Origin: Antitrichia curtipendula | Lineage: Eukaryota; Streptophyta; Bryopsida; Hypnales; Leucodontaceae | DNA: 64,000 nucleotides | Direction of reading: 5' to 3' | NCBI GenBank assembly: GCA_951230915.1 | Contig: OX579636.1 | Coordinates: 42,783,912 to 42,847,911 of the forward strand | Shown: piece by piece, positions 24,861 through 36,545 of the stretch | Position numbering within the stretch: position 1 is the stretch's first letter | Layout of the letters: every line of letters begins with the position of its first letter | Made by a program: the position numbers and the translations under genes | Notes under the pieces: generated by a model | The model's database searches: none | The model's input: the letters and a program-made list of their open reading frames with translations, nothing else | What the model was told of the DNA's origin: nothing

Positions 24861-25087
24861 GGGTGAACCAACCCTTCACTCATCCTTGAATAAAAACACT
24901 CAAATTTTTTATTTTGCCACGCATGATAAAATTTGCAAATTTTGAATTCATGTTTGTAATCATAGATCCCAAATCAGCTAGGACAGATGTAGAAGATAAA
25001 TTAATCAAGCACAAAACAAAAGGGCTTTTATTTTACATGCACCCTTGGGATGACTTTGGAAGGACGAGTGAGGGGATCGGTTCACCT
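24861..25087. mobile_element. TA-flanked MITE with GGTGAACC ends
   Basis: The left arm GGGTGAACCAACCCTTCACTC and the right arm (reverse complement AGGTGAACCGATCCCCTCACT) are complementary over about 30 bp. TA flanks both ends (24859-24860, 25088-25089). Size is 227 bp with no ORF. The similar TA flanks and A/GGGT-type ends may relate it to the AGGTAG elements. Confidence 0.7.
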
Positions 25088-25939
25088 TAGTTAGTTGTTC
25101 TAATCCACCAACCATAAACATGGCAACAAAGACACCTTTGTCATTAGTGAATGGGGAGTTTATGGGAGTAACTCAACTTTTTGCCCTTCTTTTCACATGT
25201 CATTTGGTGGTTCTCCATGCTCATTTGGTTGTTATTTAAGGTTAGTCATTTAGTTAAGTTTAAAAACTATTTTTTTTGGCATTCCCAACATGTTTCTTAA
25301 ATTCAAAAAATTAATTGGTTAAAAAAATGACAAACAAAATTACAAATTGGTTCAAAATTAAGTTAAAGATAATTCATCAATTTGAGGCAGTTTGCACACT
25401 ACCGTATTTGAATAGCAAGTTCAACATAAATTAATTCAAAAAAATGTTGCATTTTTTTGCTAATTTTGGGACTAGACAATTGAATCTACAAATGTGTAAA
25501 GATGGTTTGCCAAAAACACAAAGGATCTAGTAACAATCCATCTAGCGACACTAGTTTGTGAGCCTAAAAATGTGAGCTTAAGAGTTGTAAGCATACGCTT
25601 TGAGAGCCTCAAGCATCGACAAAAAAAACTTGAAATTTTTGACACCAATAGAGAAAAAAGTGGAGACATTTTAAAATTTTACTATTAATAGTAAAATTTC
25701 AATCCTACAATTGTGGACCTATGACCAGGACACCGTGCTAGCATGCACACCACACTTGGCTTGGCATGGTAGTGAGCAACAATTTTAACCCCACCTCAAG
25801 TCATATTTTTTTTCTTTGCAAAAATATTTGTTTATGATTAAGTTTTTAAAGGGATTTGAGGAGAAAACAAACATTTTGGACAATTGATGGATGGCTCATG
25901 TAGTACGCACCATGTTGCAACGTGTGCAAATTTTTAGAG

Positions 25940-27000
25940 TGTCTAAACCTGCAAAATCCTAAGGGGCTTTTCAATGCTCAAAGCTTTTTTAAGGAGTGAT
26001 GGAATTGCAATGCACATTCACTCACCAAAAAAAATTAGAAATTAGAAATTAAAATTTGTTTTTAGAGTTCCAAACTCCAAACCCTACAAAGGGATTATTA
26101 GGGTGGCAAAGTCGTGGAAACAATCAAGCAATCAAAATTAATTACTTAATTAAGGTTTTATTTATTTTAAAATTCTAAACTCCAAAATCTACAAGAGATC
26201 TCTTATACCGAAAGTGGATTTCAAGGGATTACAAAGACGTAATAAAGAGAAAATCAAATCAACATAAACAAAAAAAACAAAAAAATATATTTTTAATTTT
26301 TATTTAAAGCCCCAAATTCTAAGTTTTGCAAGGAATTTTTTGAGGTGAGAAAATTGTGGATTTCTTCTTTAAAAAAATAATAAATTTGAGAGTCTCAAAC
26401 CCTCAAACCCCACAAGGGATTTTTTGGTACCAAAAGGGGATTTTCAAGGTGACAAAGTCGCAGAAAAGCTTTAAAGAAAGAAATAATAATTTAAAAATTC
26501 TGCAAAGGGTCTCTCTTTACTGAGAGGAATTTTTAGAGGTGATGAAGTTGCAAAAACAAATAATCTTTTATTTTTGCTCTGATATTTCCAAAATCCAAAC
26601 CCCACAAGGAGGCTCTCGATATTGAGAAGGATTTCTTGGGGTGATGAAGTTGTAAATTTTTTAATAAAAATAAAATAATGAGAAGGGGAATAATTTTTTA
26701 TTTTGAGAGTCCCAAGCCCTAGACCCCGCAAAAGGTCCTTCTTTATTGAGAGGAGTTTTCTGAGGGTGATGAAGTAATGGAATTAAAAACAAAAAAACAA
26801 AATAATTATTAATTTAATTTTTAAAATTTTGAAGGTCCAAAATCCAAAATCTTGCAAGGCATCTCCTAGTATTGAAAAGGGTATTGGGAATGTCGAAGTC
26901 ACAAAAAATTAATTAATTTTTTTATTTTTATTTATTTTTATTAAGAGCCTCAAACCATAGAGCTCCCAGTGGTTCTTTCGATACCAAGAGGGTTTATAGA
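25940..27000 (+). repeat. Degenerate tandem array, unit about 100-130 bp
   Basis: About eight or nine diverged units share the order GAGAGTCCCAAACCC, CCCCGCAAGGGG, TCTCTCGATATTGAGAGG, GGGTGATGAAGTCGC and then an AT-rich spacer. Some spacers differ in length. The array resumes at about 29110-29420 after a 2.1-kb block of different sequence. Confidence 0.75.
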
Positions 27001-27002
27001 TT

Positions 27003-29090
27003 TTGTAAATGACCTATTGGGATTAGTTTTTGCGATTTTTATAATGGCTTTTGTGTGTTTTATGTTGTGTTTTTTTTAAGTTTTGTTCCAAATTGGTGAT
27101 TTTGAATGTGTATAAGTCATTTTGGAAAGTCAATTTTGTGTGTTTATTTCCAATTGGGAATAGCAATTTGGGAGTTGCCGGTGGGAATCAGTCTAAGTGT
27201 GGGTTATGAATCCAAATTGGACAGGGTGGAGATTCTATGTGGAATGCTGTGTATGTTATTCCAAGTCGGGATTGTCTTACTGTTACCGATTTGGAGTGCA
27301 GTTATTTTTTGATTTGGGTTTTCGTCTATTCGGCAGTTAGGGTTGTTTATCCTCCGAGTTGGTTGTGTAATGGGAGAAGTGCCAATTCGTGAATTTTGTT
27401 GTGTTTAATTTGTGGTTATTGTTGAGGTCCCTATTCGGCAGTTTGTGAGATTTGGGGATTGCCAAGTTGGTTGTGGAACCGCCTGGTTCGGGGTTTTAAG
27501 GTTGAATTTTCCGATTTGGAAGGCACCCACTATTGAGAGAATGCCAGTGCGAGTCCCAGTCGGAGTGGCTGCGTATTTGATTTTTCGTTTGTGTGAATGT
27601 TTGGTTTTGTGTGTGAAGCCAGTTGTGTGCTTGTGTGTTTCCCAATTGGGAATTGTGTCTAAGATTCAAGGTCGATTTGTGTCTACGATTCAAGATCGAT
27701 TTGTATCTGTGTAAGTCCAATTCGGGAGTTGCAGGTGAAGGAATTTCTAGTGTTCTCTTGGAGAGAGGAAGGAGAGGATCATAATCGGTCCGTGTGTTTT
27801 GATTTTGTGGTTCTGGATGTGATTCGGAGTGTGTCTGAATTGGTCAAGCAAGCGGCCGTAGTGGTGGTCGTGAGAATCCGATTTGGAGAATACTGAGTGG
27901 TGGAGCAGAATGTTTAAATTCCAAATCGGTGTTACTGAGGAGCAGTATCGTGAAGATGGCTGCGTGTGAGAGTGGTTAGATCTCAATTGGAGTTATGCAT
28001 GATGATGCAAGTACAATTTGGGATGTTGTTATGATGGTATAATGGAGAATTTTTTGAGTATGGGATCAATTTGGGTAACAGATACTGTTTAACCAAATTG
28101 GTAATAGATGTTATGAAGCAAATTGAAAATCTAGCATTATGATGCTGGACCTAATTGGAGATTTAAAAAAGCGATTTTAGAAGAGATTAGTCCCAGTTGG
28201 ACATGGCAGTTGATCAGTCCAAATTGGGTTTCTATGGAACGGTGATATGTCACCCATTCGGCGTAATAAAAATGAATTAAACGAATTGGTGTTTCTTGTA
28301 TGTTTGACTTATTCATGTGCATGAATCCAATTTGGTATTTTACTGTTGTCTTTATTTTATGCCGAATTGGAGTTTGGCAGTCTGTGATTGGTACCGAATT
28401 GGAAATGGATGGCTGAATGAAGTATTTGTTGTAACAATTCCAAGTGGGTATCAGTTTATGAATGCAAGTCAATTATCCGAGTAGGAAGAGTGTTCAATAC
28501 GTGACAGTTAGTCAAATATCCAAGTTAGAAATAAAAGCATTATGAGTTATAGAGAATGTTGAGAGTTAGAATTTAAATACCAATTTGGAGAGAAGAAGTG
28601 TAAATGAAGCGGTGATAAAAATTACATTGAGCCAAATGTTGAAGAAATAAATACCAAGTTGGTGAGGGAAGACTCGACTGTAAGTCAAGTTGGAGACAAC
28701 AAGACAGCCAGAAGTGACGTGTACTAATTGGTGTCAAACTGGGAGCTGCCGAAGACCAATTTGGGAGTTCAAAGCTGAACTAGTGCTGGTCAGGACCGAT
28801 TTGGTAAAAGATGAAAGAATCCAGCTGGAGAATTAAAGAGCAATTCCAAATGGGGTGATTCTTACCTTGGGTGTTTTAAGAGTGGAGTGAATAATTAATT
28901 TAATAATTATTATAAATATAGGCAAGGAATTAAATTAATCCAAGTTGGAAGTATGTCTTTCTCCGTATTTTATTTCCTATTTAGTTATCTTTTGTCGTTG
29001 TAGAAGTAAGCCTATTTAAAAGACCTCCCTTGGAACAAACTTTACTATTGATTTAGAAATTTCCAAATAGGATCTAAATCTATCTACAGA
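27003..29090 (+). mobile_element. Insert made of about 40 dispersed CCRATTTGG motifs
   Basis: A block of clearly higher GC and GT content than its flanks, sitting inside the tandem array. A degenerate motif, consensus WCCRAWTTGGWR, recurs about every 20-70 bp, nearly always in the same orientation. Examples are 27087, 27149, 27211, 27285, 27510, 27640, 27877, 28091, 28215, 28363, 28392, 28580, 28755 and 28940. The spacers look unrelated. The array is interrupted between TATAGATTT (about 26993) and TACAGATTT (about 29076), a possible imperfect target duplication. The longest ORF (28137-28472, minus) has no domain. Dense sub-terminal binding-site arrays are known in CACTA-type transposons; whether this is one is undecided. 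Confidence 0.5.
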
Positions 29091-29109
29091 TTTAATGAAG
29101 TCACAAAAT

Positions 29110-29420
29110 TTAAATTTAAATTTTTTATAAAAGAAATTAATTTTTATGAGCCCCAAACCTTGGACCCTCCAAAGGACCTTTAGGTATCAAAAGGGGATTC
29201 TAAGGATGATGAAGTTGTAAGAAAAAAAAATTAATAATAGAATTTTTTTTTTTAAAACTAAAAATTAAAAATATTTTGAGAGCTCCAAATCCAAGATCCC
29301 TCAAGGGGCCTCTCATAGATGACAAAAGCAAGACAAAGAGAAAAGAAATTGAAAAGAAAGTTTGATTTTTTTAGAGTCCCAATCCAAGACCTCCCAAAGA
29401 TTCATTAGTTGTAAATATCC
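29110..29420 (+). repeat. Continuation of the degenerate tandem array
   Basis: Three more units of the 25.9-27.0 kb array. Each has GAGNNCCCAAACC..GACCCTCCAAAGG..TATCAAAAGGGG..GATGAAGTTG type phrases. It restarts with AATGAAGTCACAAAA, the part of the unit expected to follow the point where the left array stops. Confidence 0.7.
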
Positions 29421-29995
29421 TAAATACTAAAACCAAGGTCATAGGTCAAAAATTCAAACAACACACTAAAGCCCCCCAAAACTTGAGGCTCATGGGCTCT
29501 TAGGCTCCTGAGCTCACATTCGAAGGCTCACAAAATAGCACTCCTGCAATCCATTGAGTCAAATACCAATCCATCATTTGACCATCATCCATTAAGAAAT
29601 TTGATGGCAAAATGAAGGACATTAGATGAGATTGGGAGGATTGGAAGGATTGGGAGGATCGTTTCCTGGCGTTCTTTCCCCGACATTTAAAAAATGTTGT
29701 TGTCAAAAATTATTTATTTTTAATATTAAAGAATAAAAAAAAATCTTAAAATAAAAAATAAAAATTATTTCTTGAAAAATAAAATAATACAATGTGGCAA
29801 TCTCTATGCCATGTCAGGCAGCTGCTGCGACGCAATTTTGGGGATTGGAAACCCTAAGGAACTCGTAGCCCTCCCAAAGGATTGAAAATCATCTAATGAA
29901 TCACTTCACTGACATTCAATAAGAATGAAGGGTGGTGAAGGTTGTTTTACTAATGAAATCCAGTAATCACTATCTTCTAAGAAGAGACAAGCAAA

Positions 29996-30186
29996 CCCTC
30001 CTTGAAAAATCAACAACCGTACGATTTGAAAAGAAAAGAATATTTTCCCTCCGAAAAATCAATAGCCATGCGATTTGAAAAGAATATTTTTCCTCCAAAA
30101 AATCAATAGCCATGCGATTTGAAAAGAAAACAGTAACCCCTCTTTCAAAAATCAACAATTGCGCGGTTTGAAAAGAAAACAATAAT
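29996..30186 (+). repeat. Four tandem repeats of about 45-51 bp
   Basis: Units start at about 29996, 30047, 30092 and 30137. Each contains AAAAATCAAYARCCRTRCGATTTGAAAAGAA. The open frame across them on the minus strand (29970-30266) is a by-product of the repetition. Confidence 0.85.
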
Positions 30187-30764
30187 CTCCAATGTTGTAT
30201 AATTTGACTTGAAAAAGCCGTTAATATAGATGCTCCATTTGCTTGAATCATTTGCTTACCTTTCAAACTTGCCCATGTTGTGAGGACATTATTGGAGAAG
30301 AAAGTCTCTACATGACATTGTTTAGATCAAATCCTTGACATAATGCTTCTTGTTTAGGTATCCAGACTCTATGACTTATATAATTACACCAACTTATCAC
30401 TTACACTACCAATGTCTAAAAGATATTCTTGGAGATAAGTTAGTTAATGACAACCAATTGAAATGTTAATAACGGAGCTGCTTCAATTAATCTTCCTATC
30501 TAATAAATGTTAAATTAATAGCAACATGTGCAAACTAAGGGCTTCACATTTAAAAGCTTCAAGATTACAGCACAAGTATCCAAATTGATGTAGATTCTAT
30601 CAAACACTGTTTTTCATTGTGCATAATTTTCAACAAGTAGAATGCCTACTTGGGTGCACAATTGAAAGTTGTTGCAAATTTAAAATAGAACATCAACCAG
30701 ACTCTTTAAGGAATTCCCTGTAGACATAATGTGATACTTGATAGATAGACCTCAAATAAGACAC

Positions 30765-31005
30765 ATGCCATATTTAACTACTTCTGGACTTTGCAAAGTC
30801 CAAAATTGGTAAAGGGACATCTACGACAATTGTAGATTTTGACTTCTATAGATTTTATGAATCTAGAAATGATATAGATTTTGGACTAGGTGGTTTGAAA
30901 AATGTACAACAGGTTTAGATTTTAGATATCTATGACATCGGGGGATCTCACGATCGACAAAGTCCAAAATTCCTTTAAAAGTCCAAAAGTAGTTAAATAT
31001 GGCAT
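30765..31005 (-). mobile_element. MITE with ATGCCATATTTAA ends, second copy
   Basis: A 241-bp inverted copy of the 23341-23580 element, flanked by ACAC at 30761-30764 and 31006-31009. The central palindrome is degraded (GGGGGATCTCACGAT). The different flanking 4-mers in the two copies support true 4-bp target duplications. Confidence 0.88.
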
Positions 31006-33149
31006 ACACTTGCATTTGAAAACACAAAGAAGTATGATTCATAACTTGCATTTAAAAAAACACATTTGCACTTTGAAGATGGAAATGTTGGCTACATGTT
31101 TATTGGACTTTGATTGAAGTAATGTAGTAGGGTGTCCAAAGCGGTGATTGCAGGACTATGAAGAGTAAATTATAGTCTCTCATTAGATTGTTGTTGTTAT
31201 TTTGTTTTTTTGTAGAATTGAAATTTTTAATGTAATTTAGGGTTGGTTGCAAGAAAAAAGGAATTGAGGAAGAAGGAAGTAAATTCGGAGATTGAGTGTT
31301 TCCATGTAGGAAATTGAAAATGATTTTTGTCCAATGGCTACATGCCACGTGTACAAAAATTATTCCCTGACTATCCTACTATTAGGCTTGTACATAGTTT
31401 TACAGTATCACCTCAAAAGAGGCAGTAACTCCCTATATTATATTTGTATATCACTATGAATCTTCAAAGGATATAGAACAATTTGAAGATGAGAGGTCAT
31501 TGTCAAAAACACTAGAATTGTGTTCAAAGTATAATTTTAGACCTTATTTGGGTATAGTAGAATAACTTTTTCAAAAATCTTTTAACTAAGAAAAGTTGGA
31601 AAATCCAACTTTCATCTTCAAAACCAATTTGTGATTTAGAGCCTTCTAAAGAAAGTTATGAACAAAATTGCGAGAGGATGCTTTAAAATGTTAAAAAGAA
31701 TGCCCTTTCCAACCCCTGCATGAATTTTGTCCATAACTTTTGATTGGAGATTTGAAATCTCAAATCGAGTTATGAAAATGAAAGTTAGCTTGATTTTATA
31801 TATTAACCTCCTCAAAGTTCTTAAATTTTTTTTATTCTACTAAAATATGCCATTAGATGTTTTCTGGAGGCATTGGAGGGTCATTTTAGGCCTGTCCTCA
31901 ATGTTGTGAACCAACTAGTGTTTGTCAGAATAATTAATAATATTAAAATTATATATTTTTTGTTTATTTATTTATTTAAAAAATATATATTATTTGATGT
32001 GGCAATCTTTCAGCCAACCCACTATTGTAGCTGAATTCCCACAGTCCAAGAACTTGAGGAACTCATAGCCCTCTGCACTAATTGAATTTCATCTAATGCT
32101 TAAATCCCTAAATGAGGTCTGAAATTCTACTTTGAATACAATTCTTGCTTTTGACTTAACTATGAGCCATTGAGCTTTTATTAATTATAATTTACAAATC
32201 CCTCATGGGTTGTTTTACCTCCACTACCACCTCACTTGCATAAACAACTTGTCTTCTCATCTCTAAACACTAATAGTAAATGATTCTTTGAAGCCTGGTT
32301 AGTTTGTTCTAAAACAAATATGACAAAGAGGTACATTTGCTTACTTCAATGTACCAATAGTCTACATTTTAGGATGTAGTTGCTTCTAGTGTCTAGTACG
32401 TTTCAAGTTCAAAAGCTTGTAACTAATTCCACGAAGGTTCAAAAAATATGAAACGGCTTGGACTAGATGCCAATTCTATTTTCTTCCTATAAAAATTTAC
32501 TGAAATTGATTCAAGGAATTCTCCAACAAGGCAATCAACTCATTAAAGGTTGCTTTAAGAGCAAACTACCTTACATAAGACAATTGGTGAATATTTTTGA
32601 ATTTTTTGAATTTAATGCTGAAATTTAAATACAAGACTTGGTTCTAATCAACTAAAGTAAAATAGCCCATTATGGCCATATTCGTTAAATTGAGACAAAA
32701 TAGACATTTTGAGACTTCAACCCTATTATTCAAGACCTTTATTTTAACAAATAATTTTTTATGAACATATCAACCTTTATAAAATCAAAGGTTTGTGAAG
32801 GTATTAACATATTAAAGTCTCAATTCACCAAAAAAATTCAATATCAAACACTTATTATCATCTAAATGAAAAGTCAAAGATAATATGAGATTGCAAATTG
32901 TCTCATTTTTACGAATATGGCCTTCATTGTGGTGAGAATTAGGAGTTTGACCTCATGTGGTTGCTGAAATTTTTCAAATATTCCCCCACATTAATACAAG
33001 TATAAGAAATAGTGAGAACAATTGAAATTATGTTTGTTTTTTACAAAGTATGAGTTTTTCTATGAATTTTTGAAGTGTTCAATGCATCAAGGCCCCAAAA
33101 AATCAATAGACTATCCTAGATACAACAAAATATGAATGCATGATGCTCA

Positions 33150-33360
33150 TTTTATTCACCTAAAGCAGTCATAATATTTTCTAACATAGAAGGTAAAAAA
33201 CCCAATTCTTACAATGAATTCACACTGAAAAATTGGAAGTTCCTAAGGAAGTCACTAATCACTTCATGTACGATGGCCGAAATCTCACATACTGCCCCCC
33301 CTCTATAATGGGATCATTCTTTAGATGTTCACTATGGGTCATCTGACCACAATAGGTTGT
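33150..33360 (-). repeat. Diverged inverted repeat, left member
   Basis: Related in inverted orientation to about 36333-36545. Shared phrases include GAAGTCACTAATCACTTCAT and ATGTTCACTATGGG. It is a remnant of a larger repeat with no visible termini. Confidence 0.6.
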
Positions 33361-33424
33361 TATATTATATATCTTTGGGCTACTCACAACTAGGATCTAG
33401 TAGGAGCTTGTGTAGGGTAGCTAA

Positions 33425-34170
33425 CCCCTAAAGGACCAATTGAATTCTTTTTTTTGGCAACATAGCGATTTTAGGCAACTCACTATGACTGTTTTGTTTT
33501 GCTTTTCTTTGAAATTTTCACAAAATATATGTCCAAGGAATAGCATTAGGGCCCAACAATTCTCATAAGTTTTGACAACATGGTTAAAAAGTTATTCCTT
33601 GGGCACATATTTGGATTCTCTATTCTAAATTAACCTAGAAGTCCTTCATTTAATTCAATTTTCAATATTTTCCAATAAAATAAAATAATATAATGTAGAT
33701 TGATTACTACATCATTACACCATTAGAATTGGCATTTTTCAATTCCATAATTAATTCTTAAGAAATTAGTATTTCAAATCATTTTCTATTTTTTTTTTAA
33801 ATTACTATTTTTTTCCTATATTTTGTACAATCCCAAATGATCTAAATTTTTTCAAGCATGTAGCCAACTTGCCAAAGAAGAACCACCAACGTGGACATTT
33901 TTTCATATAAATGTGACCTTGTGAAGTACAACTGCCTTGTTTTTTGCAAGGCCCAGAAAAGGATTTTTCTTAATTCAAACACAAATGTCTTGCAATATAT
34001 ACGGTAGAAATTTCTGAAATTTTTTAGTCATGTTTTCAAACTAGTGTACTAAAAGATCCTATGATTACATGTGTCCGAAAATGTTATTTTTTCCTAAAAT
34101 TTCGTACTTGTACTAGAAATGGCAGTTTTTGAGCATTTTTGATGAAAGCATAGTCAAATACATTTAGGGG
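33425..34170 (+). mobile_element. TTAA-type element, 746 bp, single copy
   Basis: The left end CCCCTAAAGGACC is preceded by CTAA (a one-base variant of TTAA). The right end CATTTAGGGG is followed by TTAA (34171-34174). The ends resemble families B and D. No close second copy was seen in the window, so the boundaries rest on the termini only. Confidence 0.55.
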
Positions 34171-34395
34171 TTAAAATCTACTTGTTCTTGATGGAGTAAG
34201 GATGAAAAGAAGTCATTTCTTTTCCATAAGCATTTCATATCCAATCCTCCTTGTTATCCTAGTCATATGACCCAAACTGTTGAAATTAAGATTGAAATTT
34301 CTTGTTTTTACTCAACTGATTTTACATTAGCTGTCCAATCTCCCCGTTTCATTGCACCTCCTCTACTTTACTTCATATACTGAATAGGGTTCTAA

Positions 34396-35245
34396 CTCCT
34401 TAAGGTCCGAAGCCTTTTTTTTGCCAAAAATCACTCAAAATTGTCATTTCTATAGCAAAGAGTAAAAGAATTTGAATTTTTTTTTGCACATCTAACCATA
34501 GGATCTTATCCTTAACTAGTATAAGAATCTATGGAAATTGTTTTAGAATTTTTGACCGCACAAATTACAAGATATCTGCATTTAAAGTGAAAAAAATATG
34601 TTTTTCAGCACATTGCGGGACTAGATTTTTTGACTTCAAAGATTTTTAACTTAAAAATTTTTGCACTACAACAATTTGAGCTTTAAATCTTTATAGTAGA
34701 GAGTTGAGTTGAGAGTTTAGGGGGAAAAAAAAAGTTCAAAAAAACTTAATTATCATTTAAAAAAAAATTGTTAAGTAGAAGTAGGTACAAAATAGAAGGA
34801 AAATCTAAAATATTCATATATTTTAGATGGAATTAAAATGCACTATTCCCAATGGTGAGATTGTTGTAGCAAGTAAACTAAACCATGGAAAAAAAATTGA
34901 AAAATTTGAAAATTGCATTCAGAAATGAATCCTAAATTTTTTTTTTTTCAAGAAGATGCTCTAACTGCTCAAAAAACAAGAATGTCTATAACTTTCTCAT
35001 AATAAATCCAAATGTTTTTGCTACCCAAACTGCCTCCCTCCCCCCCCCCCCCCCGCTCGCCCGTCCCTTGTTTTGAGCTAATTGTTGTTCCCGGGCACCG
35101 ATTGTGAAAAAAATTATATTCCCACAAAGCTTATCATATTTTCTATCTTCAAAAAAAATTTCAAAAAATAACAATTAAAACTCAGCCCATAGATACCTGC
35201 CCAAAATCCCATTTGTCCCTCAAAGGGACAATGGTCTTTTAGGGA
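34396..35245 (+). mobile_element. TTAA-type element family D, near-complete copy
   Basis: The left end CTCCTTAAGGTCCGAAGCC follows CTAA. The right end CTTTTAGGGA is followed by TTAA (35246-35249). The interior matches 40995-41883 and the right half of 17876-18309, including CACTCAAAATTGTCATTTCT. It contains a 15-bp poly-C run at about 35040-35054. Confidence 0.75.
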
Positions 35246-35455
35246 TTAAAGGGACCCACACTAATTAATTGACACACTATATAACGCACTATATAAACGT
35301 ATATAAACATCTACCTTTGTTGTACATCAATAGTTACTGAAGTGTCTAGAGGCTGTACATGCATCATGTTTTAAACATCTACCGTTTTTCACAATAAGTC
35401 CTTTTAATTTTTGGGTCCCCTTAATACCCCTATTCAGTGTAGTCCTTAGTCATGA
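35237..35455 (-). mobile_element. Diverged relative of the nested TA MITE
   Basis: Inverted homology to 18919-19095, for example AATTAATTGACA..CACTATATAA, TCAATAGTTACTGAAGTGTC and TTTAATTTTTGGGTCCCCTT. It abuts or overlaps the right end of the family D element, so the left boundary is unclear. Confidence 0.6.
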
Positions 35456-36078
35456 TGAGCTTCTCGAGTGTATTCATCCTCCGTACAAGCATCCAGTAAT
35501 AGGGGTAATGGCGTGGTTCACAAGGAATCCAAGCTAGGGTTCAAATGAACGTAAATGATTGAAGTTGGGCCAATGGGGTGCCTGGTTTGATCGTGCTTCC
35601 ACATCTGTCTGCAGAGATTTTCCGCAGCTCTCCTTTTACAAATAAAATTGTGTGTCACCTATTGTTTGTACTCCAATGGCACTCAAGCCTTGTCCGCCTC
35701 TTACATTCCAAAATGCCTGACAGCAGTGGGCTGTTCTAGCTACGTACTGTAGGTCATGTGCAGCTCTGATATGTTGAAATGGAATGGTACCATATCATCA
35801 CGCACACCAAGCTTTTACAGTGCCGTATTGTGATGAGTTTGGACTTCTTTTTTTTCAGTTTAATGTGGGTCCACAACCCTGGTTATGTTATTGTAACAGT
35901 AAGAATCTTTTGGGTTCGCACTTGTTGGGTCGACAAACTAAGGTAAAAGTCGGTCCGAGCATTTCACTATGCCATATGGTTTTACTTCATCGGTCAAATT
36001 ATTTCAATTCAATAGATAGTCAAATCACAACTGAACTGTGAAGTATGGCAGAACCACCCCGCATAGTCAACCACTTAA

Positions 36079-36320
36079 CCCCTGAGTGCCCCGGGGGCCA
36101 AAATATGACCTCTCCATTTTTGAAAGATGTTCTTGTTTGACTCTTATAATCTTTTCAATGGTACGGTCAAAGGACGTCTCTTTTTCCCTATATCTCTGGA
36201 CATGTCTCTATTACCAATTGGTACGGTCAATTAGTGTGATTCTTTTCTTAAGTGATAGTTTAATTGGAATAGGTACAGAAGGGTTTGGATTTCTGTGAAC
36301 ATGGGCTGGACGCTCAGGGG
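36079..36320. mobile_element. TTAA-type element family E, complete, 242 bp
   Basis: Perfect TTAA on both sides (36075-36078, 36321-36324). The inverted ends are CCCCTGAGTGCCCC and GGACGCTCAGGGG. The interior has two copies of a TGGTACGGTCAAW phrase. Non-coding. Confidence 0.85.
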
Positions 36321-36332
36321 TTAAAGTGAACC

Positions 36333-36545
36333 AGCCCATTGTGGTTAGATGTCTTATAGTGAACACCTCATGATCCTATGATGGTTTTTTCAAACCACAA
36401 TCAATATCTAACTTGACACCTATGGAGTGATTAGTGACTTCATTAGGAAACTATAGGAAGTGACTTTTCATGGCATTCCACATTAGAAATTATTGTGGCC
36501 ACTTTATGTGATTAAGATGAGCATATTGGATACACTTTTTATTGG
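36333..36545 (+). repeat. Diverged inverted repeat, right member
   Basis: Inverted relative of 33150-33360. It starts directly after the family E element, which may have inserted next to or into the larger repeat. Confidence 0.6.

Noticed and set aside
28137..28472. 111-codon minus-strand open frame
   Set aside because: It spans the motif block, and its recurring residues simply translate the CCRATTTGG motif.
27003..29090. CRISPR-like reading of the motif block (repeats separated by unique spacers)
   Set aside because: The repeats are only about 12 bp and degenerate, spacing is irregular, and the context is a eukaryotic nuclear region without cas genes.
29970..30266. 98-codon minus-strand open frame with repeated peptide
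   Set aside because: The repetition is explained by the four DNA tandem repeats at 29996-30186.
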